Positions 20,600 through 30,949 are shown, numbered from the stretch's first letter. The stretch: DNA of 64,000 nucleotides from Bactericera cockerelli (GCA_024516035.1 CM044957.1:3445017-3509016), one strand, 5' to 3'. A program made the numbers and translations. Notes: generated by a model from the letters alone, not told the origin.

Positions 20600-22411
20600 A
20601 TCATACTCACCACTTGTGGCCCAGTGACAAGCCTCTGCATCTTCACTCCGAGTGTAGCCACAGCACTCAGCTTGTACTACTTAATAGTCCTCATGAGGCA
20701 ACACGGTATTATTCTCACCACTTGGGGGTCTTGGGGCCCTGACAAGCGTCGGCATCTTCATTCTGGGTGTAGCTAGCACTCAGCTTGTACTACTCAATAG
20801 TCCTCATGAGGGAACTCACTATCTTACTCACCACTTGTGGCCCTGGCAAGCTTCGGCATCTTCATTCTGGGTGTAGCCAGCACTTAGCTTGTACTACTCA
20901 ATAGTCCTCATGAGGGAACTCACTATCTTACTCACCACTTGTGACCCTGGCAAGCCTCTGCATCTTCATTCTGGGTGTAGCTAGCACTCAGCTTGTACTA
21001 CTCAATAGTCCTCATAAGGGCACTCACTATCTTACTCACCACTTGTGACCCTGGCAAGCTTCGGCATCTTCATTCTGGGTGTAGCTAGCACTCAGCTTGT
21101 ACTACTCAATAGTCCTCATGAGGGAACTCACTATATTACTCACCACTTGTGGCCCAGTGACAAGCCTCTGCATCTTCACTCCGAGTGTAGCCAGCACTCA
21201 GCTTGTACTACTCAATAGTCCTCATAAGGGCACTCACTATCTTACTCACCACTTGTGACCCTGGCAAGCCTCTGCATCTTCATTCTGGGTGTAGCTAGCA
21301 CTCAGCTTGTACTACTCAATAGTCCTCATGAGGGAAGAACTCACTATCTTACTCACCACTTGTGGCCCTGGCAAGCCTCTGCATCTTCATTCTGGGTGTA
21401 GCCAGCACTCAGCTTGTACTACTCAATAGTCCTCACGAGGCAACTCACTATCTTACTCACCACTTGTGGCCCTGGCAAGCCTCTGCATCTTCATTCTGGG
21501 TGTAGCTAGGCACTCAGCTTGTACTACTCAATAGTCCTCATGAGGGAAGAACTCACTATCTTACTCACCACTTGTGGCCCTGGCAAGCCTCTGCATCTTC
21601 ATTCTGGGTGTAGCCAGCACTCAGCTTGTACTACTCAATAGTCCTCATGAGGGAAGAACTCACTATCTTACTCACCACTTGTGGCCCTGGCAAGCCTCTG
21701 CATCTTCATTCTGGGTGTAGCTAGCACTCAGTTTGTACTACTCAATAGTCCTCATGAGGAAACTCACTATCTTACTCACCACTTGTGGCCCTGGCAAGCT
21801 TCGGCATCCTCATTCTGGGTGTAGCTAGCACTCAGTTTGTACTACTCAATAGTCCTCATAAGGGCACTCACTATCTTACTCACCACTTGTGGCCCTGGCA
21901 AGCTTCGGCATCTTCATTCTGGGTGTAGCTAGCACTCAGCTTGTACTACTCAATAGTCCTCATAAGGGCACTCACTATCTTACTCACCACTTGTGGCCCT
22001 GGCAAGCCTCTGCATCTTCATTCTGGGTGTAGCTAGCACTCAGCTTGTACTACTCAATAGTCCTCATGAGGGAACTCACTATCTTACTCACCACTTGTGG
22101 CCCTGGCAAGCTTCGGCATCTTCATTCTGGGTGTAGCTAGGCACTCAGCTTGTACTACTCAATAGTCCTCATGAGGGAAGAACTCACTATCTTACTCACC
22201 ACTTGTGGCCCTGGCAAGCTTCGGCATCTTCATTCTGGGTGTAGCTAGGCACTCAGCTTGTACTACTCAATAGTCCTCATGAGGGCACTCACTATCTTAC
22301 TCACCACTTGTGGCCCTGGCAAGCTTCGGCATCTTCATTCTGGGTGTAGCTAGCGCTCAGCTTGTACTACTCAATAGTCCTCATGAGGGAAGAACTCACT
22401 ATCTTACTCAC
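20600..22411. repeat. 103-110-bp minisatellite made of an exon end and splice donor
   Basis: About 17 units each carry (minus strand) roughly 65 bp of the 3' end of the exon at 22412 (KLSASYTQNEDAEACQGHKW), the donor GTGAGTAAGATAGTGAG, and about 35 bp of intron (CCTCATGAGGACTATTGAGT). Two variants of the exon part, CTTCGGC and CCTCTGC, alternate along the array. Read past the donor, each copy meets an in-frame TGA at once. Confidence 0.97.
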
Positions 22412-22538
22412 CACTTGTGCCCCTGGCAAGCCTCTGCATCTTCATTCTGGGTGTAGCTAGCACTCAGCTTGTTGATGCTATAGTTGGTCAGGTGCATGTA
22501 TCTGTCCTGCAGGGTTTCACTGTGCGCGCTGTACTTCA
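22412..22538 (-). CDS. TTLL4: TTLL4-like gene, exon with MHLTNYSIN
   Basis: The exon encodes KYSAHSETLQDRYMHLTNYS then INKLSASYTQNEDAEACQGH K. HLTNYS is a hallmark of the TTL domain. It enters in phase 1 and leaves in phase 2, matching both neighbours. Its last 65 bp and donor are the seed of the array at 20600-22411. Confidence 0.96.
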
Positions 22539-22689
22539 CTGTAAACATAGGGAGAACATTATAAGAGCTGTATCTCTCCGCATACGAGGCACGAGATTCA
22601 AGCTAACCTCGTGTGGTTTTGATGACGGAGCTGGGCTCTCACTAATTGAAGACTAAATTATTTTGTATTATTTTATTTGTGGTGAAGCA

Positions 22690-22958
22690 CAAGGCCTCTT
22701 CACATTTTTTGTGGGTAGCGCAGCATTACTAAGAGCCTCCTTTCGAATTATTCTATTACATTAATTTCTTTTTACTCTGGTAATGCCGCCACTGGTCGTT
22801 ACTCATACAAGTAACTACTCATTTTTCCTCACGAGGTATCAGTGGACCCCGAACATCCAAGTACAAAGCAGAAAAATTCCTGCCCCGCTGGGAATCGAAC
22901 CCAGGTCAACGTGTGTGCATTGCCTAGCGCGCTAACTCACTCTGCCACGGTGACTTTG
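22690..22958 (-). mobile_element. SINE, family G
   Basis: The minus strand reads GGCAGAGTGAGTTAGCGCGC (A-box-like), then GGGTTCGATTCCCAGCGGGG (B box), then a tail with CCTCGTGAGGAAAAATGAG. The adjacent 22690-22760 part carries the GTGGGTAGCGCAG motif seen at 35580 and 46915. Confidence 0.75.
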
Positions 22959-23196
22959 AAGACTAAATTATATGAAGAGAATGTTCTTAAATGTGTAATG
23001 TTTTTAATTTAAAGTAGAAATAATGTGATATTAAAGGAAATCACGCTTGAGACATTGCTCAAAAAATATAATTTTTAAAAAAATAGGGAGAACATTTTGT
23101 AAATGTAAATTATGTTTTAGTTGTTGCTGTAGCCAGCTTAAACGTTAAGCTAGAAACGCCCAATTCCAACAAGCGCTATAAACCAGAACTATTGAG

Positions 23197-23470
23197 CGCG
23201 TGACAAGTTCAGTGGTTAAGCACTCGCATGCCATGCGGGTTCGATCCCCCGTGCCGACAAAAAATAATTTGGTTACAGTTGTTTGTAAGGGATACGTTCC
23301 GTTGCGTTCGTGTTGACCCAACACCTAAGTGGGAAGTATTGTATCACTTCTCGCCCATCAGAGGGGAGGCATACTACGGGATGAACAGGCTACAACACAG
23401 ACCACAAGCGTCTTTAGTAGCACCTTGTTTCATGACTACGAAATGAAAAAGGCTGTGAAAAACTCACCTT
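23197..23470 (+). mobile_element. SINE, family D (tRNA-derived)
   Basis: The head CAGTGGTTAAGCACTCGCAT and GGTTCGATCCCCCGTGCCG (B box) are followed by the long tail TGGGAAGTATTGTATCACTT ... CTACAACACAGACCACAAGC, ending in an A run. Confidence 0.85.
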
Positions 23471-23526
23471 GAAAAAAAAAAAAAAAAAATAGGGCATCAG
23501 CCAAAGCCATTGAGATGCCATTCATC

Positions 23527-23722
23527 TTACCGGTAGCTCAGTGGTAAAGGCAGCGGTCTGGTAATCCAGATGTCGCGGGTTCGAAACCCAGCCGGGACAT
23601 GACATGTTATCCTCCCATTTGGGATTTTTACCACTTAATAATACGTCTTGGGCGCTTACTGCTGGAATAATGAGACTTAATAGTCCTAATCGGGCAGTAT
23701 AAATAAGGCGATATTATTACTA
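23527..23722 (+). mobile_element. SINE, family B, abutting a donor
   Basis: The head CCGGTAGCTCAGTGGTAAAG, B box GGTTCGAAACCCAGCCGGG, and tail CGGGCAGTATAAATAAGGCG are all present. The tail ends within about 10 bp of the donor at 23730. Confidence 0.88.
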
Positions 23723-23730
23723 TTACTTAC

Positions 23731-23938
23731 CGGAAGCGAAGCGCACGAGTCCGTTGTCGTAGAGGTAGACTCGCAGGGGGTGGAAGCTGGTCACCAGCAC
23801 GTAGAGGCGGAGGTCGAACTTGGTGTCGTTGATCAGGTAGGGATCATCCAGGTACTTCTGCACCACCAGGGGCATCTTGCGCGGGATCTGGCTCCACTTG
23901 TGAACCACCTTGATGCCCACGCCTCGCGCGGAGGCGGG
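23731..23938 (-). CDS. TTLL4: TTLL4-like gene, exon with ATP-binding loop
   Basis: The exon encodes PASARGVGIKVVHKWSQIPR, KMPLVVQKYLDDPYLINDTK and FDLRLYVLVTSFHPLRVYLY DNGLVRFAS. Together with the preceding exon it forms IVKPPASARGVGIKV, the ATP-grasp loop. FDLRLYVLVTS is the core strand that carries substrate-binding residues. The acceptor CACAG and donor GTAAGT flank it, with phases 0 and 1. Confidence 0.97.
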
Positions 23939-24259
23939 CTGTGACCACCAGAGGGGAAGATCAGGTTTAAAAAAACGTCCAGAAATATGAAAAACATTCA
24001 GATATGAAAAAAAATTGAAATCGGAACAATTTTTGTTTTTACAAAAACGAAAAAAACGAACACAATACTTCTGAATTCTAATAGTAGACATATTTCGTAA
24101 AATTGAAATCGGAACAATTTTTTTTTATTACAAAAACGAAAAAAACGAACACAATACTTCCGAATTCTAATATTAGAAATTTCTCGGAATAGTAGTCAAT
24201 CAATCAAACTGGTTTCGTTTCGTCGTAAAGGGTCCATGGACGAAGCCACTCCACCATAG

Positions 24260-24440
24260 TCTATTATTATATTTCTGGTCCCTCTTATTTTGATTTAAGC
24301 TTAGTCAACGGTCTTTATTTTCAATGTCATAACTTTGTAATTTACTTTTTGTTTTATTCCCTCAGTATTAGATTAATTTTAAGTATTGACTTTGTAAGAT
24401 GCCCTCGGGCTCTATTTACAATAAAACTATTCTATTCTAT
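24260..24440 (+). mobile_element. 3' tail of a non-LTR element (tentative)
   Basis: The sequence TAAGATGCCCTCGGGCTCTA followed by AATAAAACTATTCTATTCTA resembles a polyadenylated retroelement end with a target-like TCTATTC repeat. I see no coding part. Confidence 0.4.
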
Positions 24441-24549
24441 TCTCTCAATTACAAACAACTATACTCAAATAAATAAAGACGTGCTTTGTTAAACTGTTGG
24501 CATAATGGGACTACCTGTCTTGCGCTGACAGTCTAAATAAACACTTTTT

Positions 24550-24808
24550 TTAAGTGGGGTTTAACGTCGCTTTCAACTGCCATGGTCATATCACGACGGG
24601 GGTTTTACCCTCCATTCGCAGGAAACTCACAAACCTGCTACTCACATTGACCTCACCCAGCCTGAGTGGGGCCGGGAAAAGCCAGCGTCACGAGAATTAG
24701 AATTAGAATGGTCACCCATCCAAGTCTTAACCTCGCTGGATGTCGCTTAACTTCGGTGTTCTGAAGGGAACCGGTGTATTCAACATGCCATCAACGCTGG
24801 CTAAAAAA
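24550..24808 (-). mobile_element. 5S rRNA-derived SINE (SINE3-like)
   Basis: On the minus strand the head reads ACACCGGTTCCCTTCAGAAC then ACCGAAGTTAAGCGACATCC and TTGGATGGGTGACCATTC, which follows 5S rRNA through its internal promoter region. The tail GGGTGAGGTCAATGTGAGTA ... GCAGTTGAAAGCGACGTTAA is shared with the copies at 30009, 45672 and 61210. Confidence 0.85.
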
Positions 24809-25180
24809 TAAACACTACTTATACTTCTAGAGTAAACCTTCTCTTTTCTAAAAAATAGTAGTATATTTACATAATCTTTTCAAAAAAGAACACTCATATA
24901 ATATTGTATGATCTTGAAATGGTTTGTATAAATTGCAATATTGATGTTACCCACTTAAAAATGTGACATACCAACACAAATAACTAGCTTTTTCTTTTCT
25001 ACATATCTAAAAAATATATATATCTTTACTACAATTATTGCCAGGTCGTTAGAATGTATCCTTTTTTATTCTCATACATTACCAAAAAGTTCTGGAATGG
25101 TATTCATCGTCAAGAAACGGCGATTTTCTTTGAAAAATCCCACTTTACCACAAGTTTATCAATTTATTTGTTGTCTTAAT

Positions 25181-25378
25181 GACCCGGTAGCTCAGTGGTA
25201 AAGGCGGCACTCTATGAATCCAGAGGTTCCAGATGTCATGGGTTCGAAACCCAGCCTGGACAAGACAAGTTTTCCTCCCATTTGGGATTTTTACCACGTA
25301 ATAATACGTCTTGGGCTTACTGCTGGAATAATGGGACTTAATAGTCCTTATCGGGCAGTATAAATAAGGCGACATTAT
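25181..25378 (+). mobile_element. SINE, family B
   Basis: A full copy from CCGGTAGCTCAGTGGTAAAG to the tail GGGCAGTATAAATAAGGCGA. It carries the CACTCTATGAATCCAGAGG variant of the tRNA-like part. Confidence 0.88.
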
Positions 25379-25471
25379 TATAATTTCTAATTCACCAACT
25401 TTTGAAGATCAAAGTACAAGCGACATCAGAACTGACCGAGCCCAGGGTCTGAACATGGCAAGTCTACTCAC

Positions 25472-25574
25472 GGGCTTGACTATCCACTTGATGTTGCCGC
25501 AGTTCCTCTCCCAGGAGGCGCGCAGTAGCTTATCATCCCCGGGCAACACATAGGTGCGGGGGGAGAAGCCAAAC
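25472..25574 (-). CDS. TTLL4: TTLL4-like gene, exon (NCGNIKWIVKP)
   Basis: The exon encodes FGFSPRTYVLPGDDKLLRAS WERNCGNIKWIVKP. The acceptor CGCAG and donor GTGAGT flank it. It completes GA|G from the previous exon and ends in phase 0 directly before PASARG. The WIVKP motif contributes the ATP-binding lysine. Confidence 0.96.
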
Positions 25575-25721
25575 CTGCGAGGAAAAATATTGTAATTAAT
25601 ATCATTTACTTATCCTAATTAATTATTTATTGAATTAAATTAACGAGTAAGAAACACTCACTTTACAAAAAATGTGTATCGTAAAGTTACAGAAAAATAG
25701 TTACAATCACGAAATACATTC

Positions 25722-25895
25722 ATAACTTTTTTTATAGATCATCACAAAACTGACCTTGGTAAATATGCACCATTACAAAGATGTGCCAAATTTTGGAACC
25801 TGACAAATGATGAAGGTGTAGATATTTTCTGTGATAAAGTCCCCAGTATTCTAGAATTATATAACACTATGAATAACTTGTTACCATTTGTATTT
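25722..25895 (+). pseudogene. Fragment of a reverse transcriptase C-terminus
   Basis: The plus strand encodes DLGKYAPLQRCAKFWNLTND then EGVDIFCDKVPSILELYN and ...LLPFVF before a stop, followed by an AT-rich tail and GGGTCCCCATGGGAACCGTC. A second copy, inverted, lies at 56995-57245. It is probably the 3' end of a non-LTR element other than the one at 13609. Confidence 0.65.
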
Positions 25896-26136
25896 TAATA
25901 TTATTATTATTATTTTTTTTTTTTTAATAATTTTAATGTTTTTAATGTTAAATTTTTGTATTTCATTACTTTGTATATTGGGTCCCCATGGGAACCGTCA
26001 ATTATAATAAAAAAATAAAAAATAAAAATAAAAAAATAAAACAAGTCTGCGAAAAAGTGAAAAAACAGTAATAATTACTGTTTATTAGGGAAGTACATCA
26101 AAACCTAAAAGAAAGAGACTCTTCAAAACTTAATTC

Positions 26137-27597
26137 CATTGCCCAAAAACAGGCTGTCCTTGCGACCTATCTGGAATGGCAATTTCTTCCAAGCAACAAT
26201 GATGAGTTTGTACGGATACTCACTCTTGTATGGATACTCATGCCAGGCCAACACTTTCGTAATGTTACATGTAACAAATTCGCCAATCTGAACTGGATCC
26301 GAGCACAGACGCGAACACTGAGCACAACGATCAGTGGAGAAACATGTGAATGGTACAGTAACACGCTCATGTTACACGTTACATTACGGATACTCACTCC
26401 TGCATGGATACTCACTTCTGCATGGATACTCACTCTTTCTCCCCGTACTTCATCATGCACTTGAGCAGGTTCTTCCACAGCCTGTCCTTGCGGCCTATCT
26501 GGATACTCACTTCTGCATGGATACTCACTTCTGCATGGATACTCACTTCTGCATGGATACTCACTCTTTCTCCCCGTACTTCATCATGCACTTGAGCAGG
26601 TTCTTCCACAGCCTGTCCTTGCGGCCTATCTGGATACTCACTTCTGCATGGATACTCACTTCTGCATGGATACTCACTCTTTCTCCCCGTACTTCATCAT
26701 GCACTTGAGCAGGTTCTTCCACAGCCTGTCCTTGCGGCCTATCTGGATACTCACTCCTGCATGGATACTCACTCCTGCATGGATACTCACTTCTGCATGG
26801 ATACTCACTTCTGCATGGATACTCACTTCTGCATGGATACTCACTCTTTCTCCCCGTACTTCATCATGCACTTGAGCAGGTTCTTCCACAGCCTGTCCTT
26901 GCGGCCTATCTGGATACTCACTCCTGCATGGATACTCACTCCTGCATGGATACTCACTCCTGCATGGATACTCACTTCTGCATGGATACTCACTCCTGCA
27001 TGGATACTCACTCTTTCTCCCCGTACTTCATCATGCACTTGAGCAGGTTCTTCCACAGCCTGTCCTTGCGACCTATCTGGATACTCACTTCTGCATGGAT
27101 ACTCACTTCTGCATGGATACTCACTCCTGCATGGATACTCACTCTTTCTCCCCGTACTTCATCATGCACTTGAGCAGGTTCTTCCACAGCCTGTCCTTGC
27201 GGCTTATCTGGATACTCACTTCTGCATGGATACTCACTCCTGCATGGATACTCACTCCTGCATGGATACTCACTTCTGTATGGATACTCACTTCTGTATG
27301 GATACTCACTCCTGCATGGATACTCACTTCTGCATGGATACTCACTTCTGTATGGATACTCACTCCTGCATGGATACTCACTTCTGCATGGATACTCACT
27401 CCTGTATGGATACTCACTTCTGCACGGATACTCACTTCTGCATGGATACTCACTTCTGTATGGATACTCACTCCTGCATGGATACTCACTTCTGCATGGA
27501 TACTCACTTCTGTATGGATACTCACTCCTGCATGGATACTCACTTCTGCATGGATACTCACTCCTGCATGGATACTCACTTCTGCATGGATACTCAC
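26137..27597. repeat. Hierarchical array of exon ends and donor-like 18-mers
   Basis: Six copies of about 65-70 bp of the end of the exon at 27598 (QIGRKDRLWKNLLKCMMKYG EKE plus GTGAGTATCC on the minus strand) are separated by variable runs of an 18-bp unit, TGCAGAAGTGAGTATCCA. A degenerate seventh copy lies at 26150-26175. The 18-mer itself contains the donor GTGAGT. I count roughly 45 or more such units, mostly between 27200 and 27597. Confidence 0.96.
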
Positions 27598-27766
27598 TCT
27601 TTCTCTCCATACTTCATCATGCACTTGAGCAGGTTCTTCCACAGCCTGTCCTTGCGACCTATCTGGAACGTGCCGGGGAAGTGGTTGATCTTCTGGGACT
27701 CCTTGAGCGTGCGGAAGCTCAGACTCTTCATGTGCTTCCCCCAGGTCCCCACCCACTCGCTCGACT
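27598..27766 (-). CDS. TTLL4: TTLL4-like gene, exon (GRKDRLWKNL)
   Basis: The exon encodes SSEWVGTWGKHMKSLSFRTL, KESQKINHFPGTFQIGRKDR and LWKNLLKCMMKYGEKE. WGKHMK and NHFPG...GRKDRL are conserved in TTLL4/5 enzymes. The acceptor TTTCAG is followed by an exon of 169 bp (phase 1 in, phase 2 out), consistent with both neighbours. Its 3' end seeds the array next to it. Confidence 0.97.
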
Positions 27767-27829
27767 CTGAAACACACCGGATGGTAACTGACCAGTGGTT
27801 GCGGGCACTGTAGATCTCGATTTAAAAAA

Positions 27830-28080
27830 ATAAAATACGAAAAGAGCCAACTTTGAAATAAAGTTGGCTGGAGACCATCATACCCTCTTCCAGCTGTAGC
27901 CAAGCTGGCTACAACAACAACAACAACATCGCTTTATCTCGCTGTATCTTTAATAGTCTCGCTTTATCGCTGGGGCACGATAAACAGGGAGAATATCAGT
28001 GTCTCGCTAGAAGACTATAAACAGAGAACAGACTAGGTAACCCTAACAAGCAGGGCTAGCTTGCAGTTTGGAAATGTAAA
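27830..28080 (+). mobile_element. Dispersed repeat K
   Basis: The sequence shares AGTTGGCTGGAGACCATCAT, AGCCAAGCTGGCTACAACAA and GACTATAAACAGAGAACAGA with copies at 37940, 42105 and, inverted, 59115. It includes a small hairpin, AGCCAACTTTGAAATAAAGTTGGCT in two half-parts. The class is not determined. Confidence 0.6.
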
Positions 28081-28261
28081 AGAGGCTGTTGGTAATGCTG
28101 CGCTACTCACAAAATTTGTGAAGAAGCCTTGTTCTTCACCACAAAGAAATCATACCTTTTTTTTTACTTTGAAAAGAGTTTAAACGAGTTAAGTGGACAC
28201 TGTCCCTAAACTCGAGCTATAGTGCGCTGTGATTGGTTGAAAACTCCGACTTAAGGGCGTG

Positions 28262-29414
28262 TCATTCGGAGGGGCGAGGCAGGAGGACAAGTAGGAGGGA
28301 GAAGGCAAGGGGGGAGGGGTAGGCGGGGGAAGTAGGAGGGAGGGGTTAGACTCACGATGAGAAGGAGGAGACTGCAGGGAGAGTAGGAGGTAGGGGCAGT
28401 ACAAGTTGGAGGGAGGAGGAATAAGGGAGGGAGGAAGACCCACGCTGAGAAGGAAACTGCAGGACACGAGGAATAGTGGGAGGGAGGAGGAAAGATGTTG
28501 GGAGGGAGAAGCAGGGGAAGTACAAGTAGGAGGGATGCGTGGGAAGGGGAGAGATAGTAAAGGAGGGAGAGAGGAAGGAAGACTCACGCTGAGAAGAAAA
28601 GAACTGCAGGACCAGATTGGGAGGATTGGGAGGGACGAGATAGGAGGACATGTAGAGAGGAGGAGGGGAAGGGAGGAGAAGTACAAGTAGGAGGGATGCG
28701 CGGGAGAGGGGGGGGGGAGCAAGGGAGGGAGAAAGGTAGACTGACGCTGAGAAGAAGAAAACTGCAGGACCAGAGGAGGAGGTGGGAGGGGAAGTACAAG
28801 GAAGAGCGATGCGTGGGAGGGGGGAGAGATAGTAAGGGAGGGAGAAAGGAAGACTCACGCTGAGAAGAAGAGAACTGCAGGACCAGATTGGGAGGATTGG
28901 GAGGGACGAGATAGGAGGACATGTAGAGAGGAGGAGGGGAAGGGAGGAGAAGTACAAGTAGGAGGGATGCGCGGGAGAGGGGGGGGGGAGCAAGGGAGGG
29001 AGAAAGGAAGACTCACGCTGAGAAGAAGAAAACTGCAGGACCAGAGGAGGAGGTGGGAGGGGAAGTACAAGGAGGAGCGATACGTGGGAGGGGGAGATAT
29101 AGTAAGGGAGGGAGAAAGGAAGACTCACGCTGAGAAGAAGAGAACTGCAGGACCAGATTGGGAGGATTGGGAGGGACGAGATAGGAGGACATGTAGAGGG
29201 GAGGAGGAGGAGGAGGGAGGAGAAGTACAAGTAAGAGGGATGCCCGGGAGAGGGGGGGGGGAGCAAGGGAGGGAGAGGAAGGAAGACTCACGCTGAGAAG
29301 AAGAAAACTGCAGGACCAGATTGGGAGGATTGGGAGGGACGAGATAGGAGGACATGTAGAGAGGAGGAGACGACATCAGAGGAGGAGGAGGAGGCGGGGG
29401 CGGGGGGGACTCAC
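28262..29414. repeat. Purine-rich minisatellite starting at a splice donor
   Basis: About seven to eight irregular units of roughly 90-165 bp are rich in GGGAGGG and AGGAGG. Each contains GACTCACGCTGAGAAG followed by a piece with AACTGCAGGACCAGA. On the minus strand the first reads CTTCTCAGCGTGAGTC, a donor-like copy of the true junction CGTGCGCA|GTGAGTCC at 29415. The pyrimidine-rich minus strand gives long Pro/Ser-rich frames that are artefacts. Confidence 0.88.
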
Positions 29415-29525
29415 TGCGCACGAGGCGGAACCCGGAGTTGAGGATTGTCCGCCGCACCACCACGGGGGTGATGGGACTCAGCTTCCACTTGAGATGCTTG
29501 GCGGTGTGCGTGGGGAACAGGCGGG
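29415..29525 (-). CDS. TTLL4: TTLL4-like gene, exon (RLFPTHTAKHLKWKL)
   Basis: The exon encodes RLFPTHTAKHLKWKLSPITP then VVVRRTILNSGFRLVR, the start of the TTL domain. The acceptor GTTGCAG and donor GTGAGT flank it. It enters and leaves in phase 1, consistent with the exons at 30704 and 27598. Confidence 0.95.
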
Positions 29526-29708
29526 CTGCAACAGAGAGGCGACGAGGTGGTGAGGTGATTATTACTATTATTTAACACTCTATTGGTCAACTACATACAT
29601 TCAACAAAATAGGACATGATAAAACAAAACACTATAGAATATATTATAGTGAACCAAGGGGCGAGGTTAAAGCCTGTGGCTTTCTCTTCCACCGAACCCC
29701 ATGTGCTG

Positions 29709-29932
29709 TGTGCTGGTAGTCAAGTGGTTAACGCGCTCGTCTGGTAAGCCAGGTAGCGTAGGGATTTGTTAGTTCGAATTCCACCCAGTGCATGAATTTT
29801 TCCTCATTCATTTGAGTTTGTGACCACATAATAATACGAATCTGAGGGTTGAGTGGTAGAAAATGCTTTGAGCATTCACCTCGCCTGATGGTTACCTTCC
29901 ACTAAAGTGTTATTATTATTATTATTAGATAA
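29709..29932 (+). mobile_element. SINE, family A, full copy
   Basis: The head CTGGTAGTCAAGTGGTTAAC is followed by GTTAGTTCGAATTCCACCC (B box), then GTGACCACATAATAATACGA and TGGTTACCTTCCACTAAAGT. An ATT microsatellite ends the element. Confidence 0.88.
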
Positions 29933-30008
29933 TTCTAAAAAAGATAAGGTCAATTGAGTGAAAATATTCGTTGAATTGAGCGAAATTAGTTCGTATGAAA
30001 TACAATAA

Positions 30009-30235
30009 TGCCAGCGTCGATGGCGCGTTGAATGCACCGGTTCTCGTTGGATCACCGAAGTTAAGCAACGTCCAGCGAGGTGAAGACTTCGTGATGCTGG
30101 CATTCCGGCCCAACCCAGGCTGGGTGAGGTTAATGTGGGTAGCAGGTTTGTGAGTTTCCTGCGAATGGAGGGTAATACCCCCGTCGTGATATGACCATGC
30201 AGTTGAAAGCGACGTTAAACCCAAAAAAAAAAGAA
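30009..30235 (+). mobile_element. 5S rRNA-derived SINE, best-preserved copy
   Basis: The head reads GCCAGCGTCGATGGCGCGTT, then CACCGGTTCTCGTTGGATCA and CCGAAGTTAAGCAACGTCCA, closely following 5S rRNA. The region around the last internal promoter box is shortened, but the closing stem TGCTGGC remains. The shared tail runs to GTTGAAAGCGACGTTAAACC and an A run. Confidence 0.88.
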
Positions 30236-30462
30236 AAAAAAAGAAATACAATAAGATCTCAAATCTTTTTTACTTTTATTATATCTCCTGATTCCAACAC
30301 TCTTTTTTTTTACTTCAAAGTCTACAAAACTGCTAGTTCAAGATGGACAAACAAATTTTTCTACATAATGTCTGCACAACTGCCAGTTCAAACTGAACAA
30401 ACTTGTGTTTTTGCCAGTTGGAGAAGATATCTTTTTTTAACGAAGAAAAAGGTAAGTGTGCC

Positions 30463-30627
30463 CCGGAACCGCTTTCGCATTACTTCAGGGCACTTTACCT
30501 TTACATCCATGCCATTCCGGAAACGGAAAATTTCGGTCAGAAATTTCCACTCCGGCTGGGATTCGAACCCGCAACCTCCGGGTCAGTAACCAATGCTCTT
30601 GACCACTGAGCCACGGAGGTCGGCAGG
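30463..30627 (-). mobile_element. SINE, family H (tRNA-derived)
   Basis: The minus strand reads CCTCCGTGGCTCAGTGGTCA then CGGGTTCGAATCCCAGCCGG, with the tail GGTAAAGTGCCCTGAAGTAA. A related copy lies at 56500-56705. Confidence 0.75.
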
Positions 30628-30703
30628 AGAAGATATCTTACTTTGATCGTCATGGCTACAGAAGCGAATGTAGGGGTGTTTTCACCTGTTGGAGATATCT
30701 TAC
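30628..30703. repeat. Two-copy duplication of an exon end and donor
   Basis: The sequence GATATCTTACTTTGATCGTC followed by ATGGCTACAGAAGCGRATGT is present at 30634 and again at 30693. The second copy is the true 3' end and donor of the exon at 30704; the first is a displaced partial copy. Confidence 0.9.
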
Positions 30704-30825
30704 TTTGATCGTCATGGCTACAGAAGCGGATGTAGGGCGGAACGTTGCTAAACAGGCTCAGTCTTAGTCCAGGGTGCAGATTGGGGCACTCTATGGGTTT
30801 GGGACGGCATACTTTGGTTTCTAGT
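30704..30825 (-). CDS. TTLL4: TTLL4-like gene, exon (LRLSLFSNVPPYIRFCS)
   Basis: The exon encodes LETKVCRPKPIECPNLHPGL then RLSLFSNVPPYIRFCSHDDQ. LFSNVPP is typical of the region just before the TTL domain in TTLL4. The acceptor TTTCAG and donor GTAAGA flank it. Phase 2 in and phase 1 out match both neighbours. Confidence 0.93.
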
Positions 30826-30949
30826 CTGAAATAGAGAACATTGCATTGGTGGTCTTAGAAGCCAAATAAAAATGGCTTAGGATGGGTCCTCTGTATACAT
30901 TTTTTTTTTAAATAAAATAAAACAAATTATTTATTATTATTATGGTCAA

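Noticed and set aside
23527..23600. tRNA gene
   Set aside because: The A and B box-like sequences belong to SINE family B. The same sequence with the same tail recurs many times and does not fold as a complete tRNA.
26240..27903. Frames of up to 254 codons with MDTHFC or SEYPCR repeats
   Set aside because: They translate the 18-bp donor-like unit on either strand. The real coding part is only 27598-27766.
28189..29463. Pro/Ser-rich minus-strand frames of up to 304 codons
   Set aside because: The pyrimidine-rich strand of a minisatellite lacks stops. Only 29415-29525 fits the family and splice phases.
30009..30105. 5S rRNA gene
   Set aside because: The 5S-like part is shortened, diverged and followed by a tail shared with other SINE copies, so it is a SINE head.
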